Assembly: GCA_025529335.1 (NCBI GenBank)
Contig: JAMYHX010000038.1
Coordinates: 97,289-161,288, forward strand
Source of the DNA: Rhizopus sp. PT2906
Taxonomy: Eukaryota > Mucoromycota > Mucoromycetes > Mucorales > Rhizopodaceae
Reading direction: 5' to 3'
DNA: 64,000 nt
This document shows, piece by piece, positions 10,770-20,835 of this stretch (position 1 is the first letter of the stretch; each line of letters begins with the position of its first letter). The position numbers were made by a program, and so were the translations under genes. Under the pieces are notes generated by a model, which saw only the letters and a program-made list of their open reading frames with translations, searched no databases and was not told where the DNA came from.

Positions 10770-11963
10770 ATGGTCAAAGGATATGCATCCTCTGTTTATA
10801 GTCTCAAAAGCACAAAGAGCGCAAAGAGCGGTAAATCCTTTTTTTCCTTATCGGAATCATCCACAGACTCTTTATGGAGAAATGTTAAAAATTGGATACC
10901 TTCTTACAGCAGAAAAAAGAAGAGCGATAATGATTCGATAAGCACATCATCCTTTACTTCAATCAATCGGTTGAAAAGGTTATTTAACAATAAACAGATA
11001 TCCCCTCGTGCAAGCTTTGACATGGAAGTCTCCACAGAAGATTCAATATTAGAAACAAGTTCGACTTTAAACTCAACTGGACCTGTTGGCATCCTGATTA
11101 ACAGAGAAAAAGATTCAGAAGAAGCGATAAAAGAAAGAAGAGAAAGAAGAAGACGCAAAAGAAGAGAAAATATGCTAAAACACTATCACACAGTGGATCA
11201 TGAATGTTCCTCTTCGTCTTCTGACACTCTACTGACGCCACAAAATGAAGTTTCTTTTCAGATGGATGACCCAAGAATCATGTTTTTAGAACCAAGTCCA
11301 GTACCAAGGTTTCGTAATGTAGCACCTCCCCCTCCACCTTCACCGCCTTATATGAATATAATCATTGATGAAGAGTTGAGTAATAGTAATAATAATGATA
11401 TCATTAGCATCATTCAACCCTTTGAGGATGACTCAACACCTACTATCCTGACACCCAAGAGTATTATCAATCAAAACAAACAGAGCTCAAACGAGTATTC
11501 GACGGACGAACATGAACGACGTATTTCATTACTTATCGAATCGCTCAAGCTGAATCAAAACAAAAAGAAATACAAGCTTTATTTCCATGAGCCTTATTTT
11601 AGAGGACAAACGCTGAGATTATCACTTGAAAACACAATACCAGAAGACCACATTATCCTATTCAAGTTTTTAACAACCAACACAAATAATAAAGTGGAAA
11701 GATACTTTGTTAGACCGAGCGCAGGCAAAATAGTCGACTCAAGCGAGACGGATATCATGATCTTTTTAAATCAAGTTCCACCTCAACAAACAAAGGATAC
11801 CCTCATGATCCGCTGGGCTGTTGTTCAAAGAAATACTGAAATAGAGACATGGCTAAACAACCTGTCCGAGTTAACAAGAAGAAGGTGGATCGATATGTTG
11901 GATGAACAATGGCCAAACCAAGTGACAGTAAAACTAACGAAAATAAAGGTTGAATTTGTTTAA
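10770..11963 (+). CDS. MSP (VAP-like) domain protein, cytosolic
   Basis: This intronless 397-residue frame has a Ser/Lys-rich N-terminus, a basic cluster (KERRERRRRKRREN, about 118-131), Pro/Ser linkers (PPPPPSPPY) and a C-terminal domain from about residue 270. That domain matches the major-sperm-protein fold pattern: LYFHEPYFRGQTLRLSL, then ILFKFLTTN, then YFVRPSAGKIVDSSETDIMI, then DTLMIRWAVV. MSP domains of VAP proteins bind FFAT peptides at ER contact sites. No transmembrane helix follows, so this would be a soluble MSP protein. The function is inferred at domain level only. The leader contains TATATAAATA about 40 nt upstream. The stop lies 3 nt from the stop of the convergent oxidoreductase gene. 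Confidence 0.72.
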   Translation: MVKGYASSVYSLKSTKSAKSGKSFFSLSESSTDSLWRNVKNWIPSYSRKKKSDNDSISTSSFTSINRLKRLFNNKQISPRASFDMEVSTEDSILETSSTLNSTGPVGILINREKDSEEAIKERRERRRRKRRENMLKHYHTVDHECSSSSSDTLLTPQNEVSFQMDDPRIMFLEPSPVPRFRNVAPPPPPSPPYMNIIIDEELSNSNNNDIISIIQPFEDDSTPTILTPKSIINQNKQSSNEYSTDEHERRISLLIESLKLNQNKKKYKLYFHEPYFRGQTLRLSLENTIPEDHIILFKFLTTNTNNKVERYFVRPSAGKIVDSSETDIMIFLNQVPPQQTKDTLMIRWAVVQRNTEIETWLNNLSELTRRRWIDMLDEQWPNQVTVKLTKIKVEFV

Positions 11964-11966
11964 TGT

Positions 11967-13259
11967 TTAACATAATGCATGTTGTGCACTGTTGTATAAA
12001 TAAAGTGTTTCGTTCATCAACACTTCAATGCTGCTTCCTCCCTGCACACTCACTTTCTCGATAATATATTTTAGCCATGCTGCAATCTTGCTTCCTTTGT
12101 TCTTATTGAAGGGCCATCCAGTCAATTGGATGATGCCAGAGATTGTGCCGACACTGTAATGGGGTCCCATGGATATAAACATGGCCGGGCTGGCACTATG
12201 ATATGGAACCATCTCTTGTCCGCTCAACACTCTTGACAGATTACGTACACAGTGCATGGCCTGCATATGAGCTGTGTAATATAGTTTAGGTTCTCCAATG
12301 TTATTGATGTCTCCTATTGCAAACACATTTTCTGTTCCTCTCACATTCAATGTCCTTTCTACATGGATATATCCTTTTTCATCTAACCAATCTGCATGTG
12401 ACTCTTTCAGAAACTCTGAATTAGGTTTCACACCGATGCAGTTATAGACCAAGTCTGCCTTGATCTGCCTATGCGTCTTGTCTGTTTCATATATATCCTC
12501 TGCTTTTTTCTCTGCTTTTTCGTTCATGATCAACACAATGTTTTCTCGATGCTCCAAAATACGCTGTGCATGCTTGCCTAGGTTCGCTGGTGCGCTGGAC
12601 AACACCTGCTCGCCGCTGTTGATCAACGTAATGGCCTTTTGTGGTGACCGGTACGATATTTCTCCGACTACCTCTACTCCAACGGGGCCTCCTCCGATAC
12701 ACAAGATGCTATCCGCGGTCAAGTACGCCTGTCTTTGTTCCTTCAAGTAAGTTAATCGTGTCTCAAGCGTAAGAGTATGCGTGATGTCATTTGTTTTCCA
12801 TGGGTCAGCGTAGCTTGATCCAGTACAGATCGTCACATAATCGTAATCGATACGTATAACCTCATCTTCACTTGTCGCAACAAGTACTGATAAACTGATA
12901 TATTAGAAAAAAGAAATAGAGAGATACCCGTACGTACCTTGGTTATCCTTTAGGTCCTGAACACTTCCAAGTACAAATTTCACATTCATCTTTTTCAAGG
13001 TGGTCTCATAATCAAAGGTGATATTCATAAAGTGCCTCTGAAATGCCTCGTCAGTCTTTTCATACAAGACTGAGCATAGTGCTGGTGTATATTCAAAGAA
13101 TGCCTAATAATACTACAATAAGCTCATGATACTTTTTTCTTTTTTCTTTACTTTGTTATCCACAAGGACAACGTCCATATCAGAAATCTTTGATCGTCTT
13201 AGCCTTATTGCAACCATAAATCCAGCTGCACCACCTCCTAATATGACTAGTTTTTTCAT
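11967..13259 (-). CDS. AIF/FSP1-like FAD-NAD(P)H oxidoreductase
   Basis: Three exons on the minus strand (13259-13152, 13103-12938, 12886-11967) give 397 residues. The N-terminus carries the FAD dinucleotide fold (KLVILGGGAAGFMVAIRLR), then VTICTGSSY, a second NAD(P)-binding GxGxxG (ILCIGGGPVGVEVVGEI, about 155-171) and the FAD motif VFAIGDI. This order and length match the AIFM2/FSP1 and plant MDAR-like branch of pyridine nucleotide-disulfide oxidoreductases, which use NAD(P)H to reduce quinones or other acceptors. No mitochondrial presequence or TM is evident. Its substrate is not determined. The divergent partner is the IML2-like gene, with a Tc1 element between. Confidence 0.88.
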
Positions 13260-13540
13260 TTTATATTTACAAGAAAGAAAGAAAGAAAAAGTCTTTTGCA
13301 CGACACGATCTAAAATGTGTAGCCAATGAATTTACTTGTTTCTTAAGGAGAGCATGAAAATCAACAATGAAGGTTCCACTTTTTTAATAGAAAAAAACAC
13401 TATAACCTTTAGTGGCGTATTCACAGGGGGGTTTTGGTTATTTCTTACTATATTTCTCACTGATAGATCAATCGACGCATTCGATAAGAATATACTTGCT
13501 AAAAGACCTTCATGTGCTGGGCTTAAATGAATAGAAAAGA

Positions 13541-14736
13541 TACAGTGCGGCTGGTAAATTTTGTCCATTTTTAAAAAATAAATGGCGATTGTCAAAAAAT
13601 TAATGGCGGTAATCTAAAAATTAATGACGCTAACCGAAAAATGATTGGCTGTTTGTCAACAAATGATTGTCGTTTTCGAAACTTTGTCTTTTAAAAGAAA
13701 TGCAACGTGTCGGTTTTGTTTGAAAAATGTCACATATGTAAAATGTTTATCAAAGCAAAAAGATAATTAAAACTTTGCTTTGGTATAACGGTTGACAATT
13801 TGGCGCTTGGAGTGTCCACAGAATCCTTAAAGATCACTGAAACGTGTCTGGTTACAGGCATCCGCAATCCTTTGAGGACAGGCTTTCTTCAGTCATCAAC
13901 CTGCGGCGCTTCATCTTTTCTTTGACAAGAGTCTAAAGTTGTTCACTTGGATTTAGCTCTGACGAGTAAGGAAAATACATTACTCTGTAACCTCTACTCA
14001 ATTTTTCTTATCATTAGATGAGACTTACGAATAGTACAATTATCCATTACAAGTTAACTACCCATAAGACTCTCATCCGCGTTTATGATATCCAGAAGCT
14101 CATTCATAAATTTCACAAAATGGGCAGTAGTTATACCCTTTGCTACTGGCTTGTTGTTTTCAACATCGGTTCTCTCCTCAACAACAACATATTCTATGGT
14201 AGGCTCTTCGATAATAATATCACCCGCTCTTTGCTCTTTGCTTTCTGCCAGCTTTCTTTTTTTAGGCTTAGCCGTCTTCGATGTTTGAGTTTTTGGGCCT
14301 CTTTGCTTTTTGGGTGGTGGTTTTTTCATAACAACATGGATAACACTAGTACAGTGTATTGCACCGATAATGGTGTATGAGGGAGAACGATTCTTTTCAA
14401 TCTCTGCTTGGGCAGGTGTTCCTACAGCCGACCTAGCCCAATTGTTTCTCACGTTAATGTTAAATCCAGCCTCATCAATAAAAACGCAGTTCTTAGTGTA
14501 ATCCAGATCTGAGTCTTTCCACTTCATGAGCCACTTGTATCTTGTTTGCAAATTATTTTCAGAGTTTCTTACCTTAGGGTTGAAGGTTAGCTTCTTAATT
14601 GTAATGAGCATGCTGTTTCTCAAGTGGTGGTTCATTATAATTCAAAAAATTGGGCAGAGTTTTCAAAAATTTATTAAATTAAGAGTGGGAGCACTGTACT
14701 TTTTAAAAACGGACAAAATTTACTAGCCGCACTGTA
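13541..14736. mobile_element. Tc1/mariner-family DNA transposon, inactivated
   Basis: Terminal inverted repeats of 37 bp lie at 13541-13577 and 14700-14736. Both begin TACAGTGCGGCT when read inward and differ at two positions. The outer TA on each side fits the TA target-site duplication of this superfamily. The 1196-bp element carries a minus-strand transposase remnant and, just inside the left repeat, several AT-rich AATGGCG-type subterminal repeats. It sits in the intergenic space between the divergent oxidoreductase and IML2-like genes. Confidence 0.88.
13810..14635 (-). pseudogene. Broken Tc1/mariner DDE transposase
   Basis: An intact stretch (14635-14054, 193 codons) holds the first catalytic Asp in CVFIDEAGFNINVRNNWAR, then TIIGAIHC and a basic insertion PPPKKQRGPKTQ. 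The frame then meets a stop where the family has a residue before LVMDNC (second Asp), another stop after MIRKIE, a frameshift, YFPYSSELNPSEQ (third acidic residue and the usual NP.E motif), and a further stop after SEQL. The N-terminal helix-turn-helix half is missing from the element. At least three stops and one frameshift mean no active product. Confidence 0.85.
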
Positions 14737-14835
14737 CAAGCGTCCCTTCTCCGCTAATGAGTTTCTGTTGCACTACAATTTTATGATCATTTTCCTCCTT
14801 TTTTCTTCTTCTTTTTCTCTCTCGTTTAAGAAATA

Positions 14836-17800
14836 ATGCGTAAAAGTACAACAAAAGGTTCAAATAAAAAAACAATATGGAAGGGGATTCAAAAGAAATC
14901 ATCAGAAGCAGCCATCAAAAAGTCTCAAGATACTGATCAATCATCAACCAAGGTAATTATTTCATATAGGATCATTGTATAATAACTTTTTTTTTTTCAA
15001 TAGACAGATACTATCAGATCAAGGTCTTCTTCAATAACTAGCATAGATGATTTTGAAGATGCTGTGCAAGATGATATAGACGATGAAGATGATGAAGATG
15101 ATGATTATTTTCAAGACGAAAAGATATCAAATGAACCAGAGAAACCCATAGAGACAGAACAAAAGCAAGAAAAAGAGCAAGAAAAAGAGCAAGAACAAAA
15201 GCAAGAACAGCCATCAGAGATGTCTTTTATTTTACCTGCTCTGCAAAACCATGGATACGTATCTGATGAAGATGATGATGATGTATCTCTAAAGGACCCT
15301 AATGAGCCAGTAGAGGAGTTACCACAACTCGATGAAATCAAGTTGGAACAAGAAGAAAATCCAAAAGATGAGAAAGAAGAAGAAACGACAAAAGATGAAG
15401 AAAAAGAAAAGCCAAAAGATGAGCAAGAGGAAAAAGTAAAAGAAATTGAGCAACTTGAAGTTGCATCTACTCCTATCGAGCTCAAGTTAGGTTCTACTGA
15501 AAAACCTGCTACATATGAACCTATCCCGGTCGAAAAGCCTAAAGTGGAGCAAAAGAAGATAGAAGTTGATGTGGTAGAAGAAAAGCATGATATTCACACA
15601 CCAGAGCTGGTTCCTGAACACAATACGTCCAAAAATGATGTACAAGAAAAATCGACTGCCGTTGAAAAAATTACAGACAGCGACGAACAAGATACCTCTG
15701 TTTCTCGTACAAGTGGTGAGCAGCCTAACCACTTGGCTAGCATTCTTCCGGCTGTTGAAGAATCTCTCAAGAATATGTCATCTTCAACTACTGTGAAGAA
15801 GTCAGTGGAAGAAGAGTTGCCATCAGAGGACAGAGAACGAGCAAGTCGAAGCAGAGAGTTTGAGTATTCTATTGAGGATCCTATTGATTTAGACATGTTT
15901 AGAGATAACGTTATTGCTATTCAGTCGATTGATCCCAAGGATATACCCATAAACGACCTCAAGCCTCGCCAACAGGAAGAGGCAGGTAATGTATTACGTT
16001 TATTTAAATACAACCAAATACTAATCTCTCTTTGGGGCGATAGATCAACCTATTAGAGACGGAATGAAATATTTGTTTGATAACCGTTTTATGAAAGCCA
16101 AGGCCATCTTTCAAACAAAGGCAAGTATTGATCCCCTCTATGCACTCGGGTTGGGAGCAATGGCCTTTATCAAGGCTATTATGACATACCACGAAAACGA
16201 TAAAGAAACCGCCATGACTGCACTAGCTACAGCTTATACCATCGCCAAGGCACAGATTGACAACACATCCTTCAAGAAGCCATTCAAGGATACTGTCACT
16301 CAATATTTTACCTCTTTATTATCATCCAACAGCACCGGATTACCTACGAACCCACCTGTATCCACCATGCCCAACAGTAGTGGCGGTATTGCCGATCCGA
16401 ATTCCTTTATGCCCAATGGATTACTCAGAGCTCATGTCATCAAGGCTGAATGTTGTTTATTGATGGGAATTCTTCAGATGACTCAAGAAAGTGTTGTTGG
16501 TTACTTGAAATGTGGATTAAATATAAGACGAGGTTTGTTTTTGATAGATATGAAACGTGATATAAGCTCATCATGATTGTTTTCATTAGCATACCACAGT
16601 TATAGCATTGTATGGCAAGAATATAAGCGCATGGGTCAAGAATATACGAAATATATGGATCGTGATACTGTTTCCGCCATTCAGTTTGGTATTGGCTCGG
16701 TGCATCTTATCTTGTCTTCTTTACCACCCAAGATCTTGAAGATCTTTTCTCTCTTAGGATGGAAGAGCGATAAACAGCTGGGATTCGCTTTATTGAAGCT
16801 CTGTTTAGAAGGTCGAGGCATTCGTGCTCCTTTAGCTTCTTTGACGTAAGAATTTATAATACAACAAAATCATACACTAATACTCTATTGATTAGATTAC
16901 TCGCTTACTATTCTGTTCTGACCTCATTTACTCCTCAGCTGTATACAAAAGAGATGATGAATCCTGCCATCGAATGTCTCTTGGACGCTCAATCAAACCA
17001 TCCCAACTCTTGCTTCTTTCTCTTTTTTGCTGCTCGTATCGCCAGAGTCGCCAAGAACTTACCACTGTCAACTCAATCATTCACATTTGCAGCAGAATCA
17101 AGTAAGGGCGAATGGACCGAAGTAGCAATGAAGCAGTTATCCGATTACGAGATTGGGTTCAACCTAGCACTAGAGTTGAACTGGAAGGCAGCCGCTGAAT
17201 ACTTTGATCAACTTAGCCAGGAAAAATATTGGTCTCCGGCCTTCTCCAAATACTTTGTAGGCGCCTGCTACGAGATGCTGGGTCAAAGAACCGAGGCGAT
17301 TCTAGCATTTGCTCAAGTGACAGAGTTCGCCAAGGATAATAGCAAAAAGACATATATTGACTCTTATGTGGACAAAAAGGTCGAATTCTTTCAAAAGAGT
17401 GGATACCAAGATATGGACTTTAGCTTGCCCGGTTTGGAAATATTCCTTGTCTTGAACGCCTTTGAATATATGGATAAGGAACTGTTAGAGTCATGTCTAG
17501 AAAAGGTACAACACACGCTTGAGCTGATTTATGAACGTGAAAAGATCGAGTACAACATTCGTCTTCGTGAACTGGTCCCTGCTGCAGCACCACCAGACTA
17601 CTATGACCAACGATCTGTGTTGCTATTAACCAAGGCATCCATCCTGAACTCACTCGGTCGTCATAGCGAAACGATTGCTCATCTCAATTGGGTGTTGGAT
17701 CATAAGGATTGTATCAAGCACGAGACTTGGGTTGTGCCATTTGCATATTGGGGTAAAATGTTGACTTTTGTATACATATTGTGTTTTGCTTAATTTTTAT

Positions 17801-18045
17801 ATATAGAATCAGGCATCACTGCTTGGGGATTAGGTAATTACACAAAGAGTCGTAAGCTATGGCAACTGGCTATGACTTGTACAAAATACGATTTTGAATA
17901 CCGTATGGCGGTTCGTTTGAGTTTGGCACTTAGTAAATGTGATGAAATGGGTATTACTCATATTGATGATAAAGAATTGAAAGGCACAAGCACAAATAGC
18001 CGAAAGCGTATGCCTGTCCTAAGTAATACCCCTCAAGCGGCTTAA
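14836..18045 (+). CDS. IML2: Iml2/TTC39-like tetratricopeptide protein
   Basis: Six exons (14836-14952, 15004-15985, 16044-16532, 16590-16845, 16896-17752, 17807-18045) join in phase to 979 residues. The first roughly 370 residues are highly charged, with Asp/Glu/Lys/Gln runs and repeated KEQEKEQ-type stretches. The conserved part then starts with FDNRFMKAKAIFQTKASIDP and YALGLGAMAFIKAIMTYHEN and continues through alpha-helical repeats to KSRKLWQLAMTCTKYDFEYR. This matches the Iml2/TTC39 family, implicated in yeast in lipid-droplet-linked clearance of protein inclusions. The long acidic extension is much longer than in yeast Iml2 and may be disordered. The symbol is by family resemblance. Confidence 0.85.
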
Positions 18046-18144
18046 ACAATATACTTCATACGCTTAAAGTGTCTCCTTTAATTATTCTAAAGAGCCTCAT
18101 TGCATTAAAATAAACAGTGATCAATAATCAAGGATATACATGCA

Positions 18145-19514
18145 TTATAAATACTTTTCTAGCTCACTGCGACTAGCATTGAGAAGCCAATATTCGTTTT
18201 CGTTACCAGAGAGAATGGTAGCATTAGCACCTGAACCGCCTACAGAGGTCTGATAGCAATCAAATCCTTCCTTCTTCAAGTTTGACATGACCTTATCAAC
18301 CACTTCCTGACTTGTTTCTAAACATAAAATGTTTAACATTTTCAATATGCTTTCAACATGAGCATTGCTTACCATTAGGAATAAAAGTAACTGCACAGCC
18401 TCCTCCTCCTGCACCAGTTAGTTTCGTCTTCAAGTTTGATTCTTCAGTGATCGACTTGACTTTCTCCAAGCTAGGGTGGCTCACACCAAGAGCAACAAGG
18501 AGTGCATGGTTTAGCACAACAAGATCTTCCAATTCCTTCATCAATTCATCTTCTGTCATCTCTCCCAATGCCAATCGCTTGAACGCGTCTCGGCAGCGAA
18601 TCGAGATACCGTCCATTGCGTCCAAGATAGGATTGATGATGGTACCATACTTTTCTTTTCTATCACGAGCAAAGGCGACAAGGGCACTTGTTGATCTGGG
18701 CACTTTAGTATTTGTCAGGAGTAGTCTCAATGACTGAAATCCTTCTAGGGTAGCAAACCCTTCGCCACGCACAAATGTCTTGGCACCTCCATAAGTCGAT
18801 ACTGCATTGTCAACACCGCTTGGGTTGCCGTGGATAACCTGTTCTGCTCTAAACGCATACGAGTTGATCATGTCAACGTACTGTTCGCGCTTGGCGGATT
18901 GTCTGAAATCGACAGGTATCAAGTCGTTGAGTATAAGTAGTGCGGTGGTGATGGCGACGGAGTAACTGGCAGAACTTCCGAGACCAGCGCCAACGGGTAA
19001 GAAGGATCGAATGGAGATGCTGAAACCACGGTCGATACGACGTCCCTTGGTTTGCATAATATTCAATAGATATAAAAAGGCCATCAATGCAGACTTTTGT
19101 GCATTGTTTTCATTGACGTTGCATAAAGTCTCCATTTGTTGTTCAAGTTTAGCTGGCATGGCACTAGGATGAAGGGTATCTACAGATGGGCGTTAGACTT
19201 TTATTTTTCTTCTTCGCTTGTATGTGTGTACCTGAATCAGGGTAATCTACTCCCAAGGGTAACTCTTCAAGCCTCCATACTCGTTCAACTCCAATATCAG
19301 GTAAATTGATTCTTATGGTATTATCGTCAGTGTGTTCAAGATAAAGGTATGAACGAAGACCGAGAGATGCAGCTACTGCTGTCTTTAAAGAGGATGAGAT
19401 GGCGGTTTTTTTTTTTTCTTGTTGTTATACCTTTTGATAGACAACTGAGTGTTCTCCGAACAAGATAACTTTGCCAGGCGAAGAAATAAGGATACGTTTG
19501 TTCAAGGTGACCAT
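18145..19514 (-). CDS. ERG12: Mevalonate kinase
   Basis: Four minus-strand exons (19514-19431, 19382-19232, 19179-18373, 18317-18145) encode 404 residues, as expected for the family. The GHMP kinase signatures appear in order: SSPGKVILFGEHSVVY near the N-terminus, the ATP-binding LPVGAGLGSSASYSVA, HGNPSGVDNAVSTYGG, and the C-terminal KLTGAGGGGCAVTF. It phosphorylates mevalonate to 5-phosphomevalonate in the cytosolic isoprenoid and ergosterol pathway. The first intron ends in AAAG; using it keeps the conserved TAVAASLGLRSYL intact. The gene is divergent from the uS10 gene, 467 nt apart. Confidence 0.95.
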
Positions 19515-19821
19515 CGTGAATAAAGAAGAAAAAAAATGTTTGATTTGCTGCCAAAAAAAAAAAAAGAGGGGATACCAATTACGCAGTTTGAAAACGCGTT
19601 GGTTTGTACCTTTTACTCTATAATTTTACTTTTATAGTAAATATGGACTATGTTTATAAGCATAGTAGTAGCAGTAATGATAGTGAGAATAGTCCTGTAC
19701 TTTGATATGTATCTTTCCTTAAAGTGATCAATTGCAATCCGTGTTTTATTTATTAATGTATGCCATAAGTCAATACAATTACACTCATTGTAAAGCAGGA
19801 CAGATCCATCTATACACTGAC

Positions 19822-19841
19822 ATTCTCTCTCTCTCTCTCTT
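19822..19841. repeat. (CT)n microsatellite
   Basis: A short CT run lies in the leader of the ribosomal protein gene. Pyrimidine-rich leaders are common upstream of the start codons in this window. Confidence 0.6.
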
Positions 19842-19981
19842 CCAAAAAGACAGAGATCATTTATAGGCTACAAACAGGTTCAAGTTCCGCCAAAAATAAT
19901 TTTGTGACTTCCTGGATGAAGAGTAAAATTTTTTGTCTGGCGCCCAAGCCCTTGTTTCCTTCTTTCTCTTTTATAGTAAAA

Positions 19982-20476
19982 ATGTCTGCTGCTGCTGTAT
20001 GTATAACTTTGAAAAAAAAAAAAAAAAAATAGAGGCAATGATATTGACTTGACCACTGTAGGCTAAGTCTGCTACCAAGCCCGGTTTGGAAGAACAAGTT
20101 GAAGCCAAGTAAGTTGAGAACGTGATGCGTCGAGAGTTGCGGATGAGCTGACATATATATATTCTATAGGATCCACCGCATCCGTATCACCTTGTCTTCT
20201 CGTAACGTCAAGAACCTTGAAAAGGTTGCCAGCGACCTCATTCAACGTGCCAAGGACAAGCAGCTCAAGGTCAAGGGTCCCGTTCGTCTCCCCACCAAGG
20301 TCCTTCGCATCACCACCCGTAAGTCTCCTTGTGGTAACGGTTCCGAAACCTTTGACAAGTTCGAGATGAAGATTCACAAGCGTTTGATCGACTTGCACTC
20401 TCCCTCTGAAATCGTCAAGCAAATCACCTCCATCTCCATTGAACCCGGAGTTGAAGTTGAAGTCACCATTGCTTAA
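19982..20476 (+). CDS. RPS20: Ribosomal protein uS10 (S20e)
   Basis: Three exons (19982-19996, 20062-20108, 20170-20476) encode 122 residues. The first exon is only five codons (MSAAA), a common layout for fungal ribosomal-protein genes. The body reads KIHRIRITLSSRNVKNLEKV, LKVKGPVRLPTKVLRITTRK, SPCGNGSETFDKFEMKIHKR and LIDLHSPSEIVKQITSISIE, diagnostic for eukaryotic uS10 of the 40S head. Codon use is C-ending and stronger than in neighbours, as expected for high expression. Confidence 0.97.
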
Positions 20477-20835
20477 GTGCAAAAAAACTGCTTGAATAAA
20501 TTGTAATTTCTCTCTCGAATTGTTTGTTTTTTCATTGATCAAGAGAAAGGATTTTGATGACGGGTGGCTTAGCTAGGAGAAGGAGTACACTTTAGGACAG
20601 AATGATCGTTACACGATGCTTTATTTAAGAAAAAGAGAGAGAGACAAGTGCGAATAAGCCACGGTCACAAAGGGAGAAAGACTATTTTGTATAGTTTGAG
20701 TAACCGTGTGCCTATTGGCGCTGTTTAATATGATAGTTGCTTTAACTAAATTTGCAGAAATGAATGTTTAATTTTCCTTCTTTTCTTTTATTTCCTTACC
20801 GATACCCTTTTTTTCATTATTAAACATACAAAACA
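20477..20835. other. Intergenic region between uS10 and MFS genes
   Basis: Contains the uS10 3' flank and the T-rich leader of the transporter gene. No additional feature can be supported. Confidence 0.4.

Noticed and set aside
15111..15896. Ser/Cys-rich and other minus-strand frames opposite the IML2-like gene
   Set aside because: They mirror the acidic repeat-rich coding strand and have no independent coding evidence.
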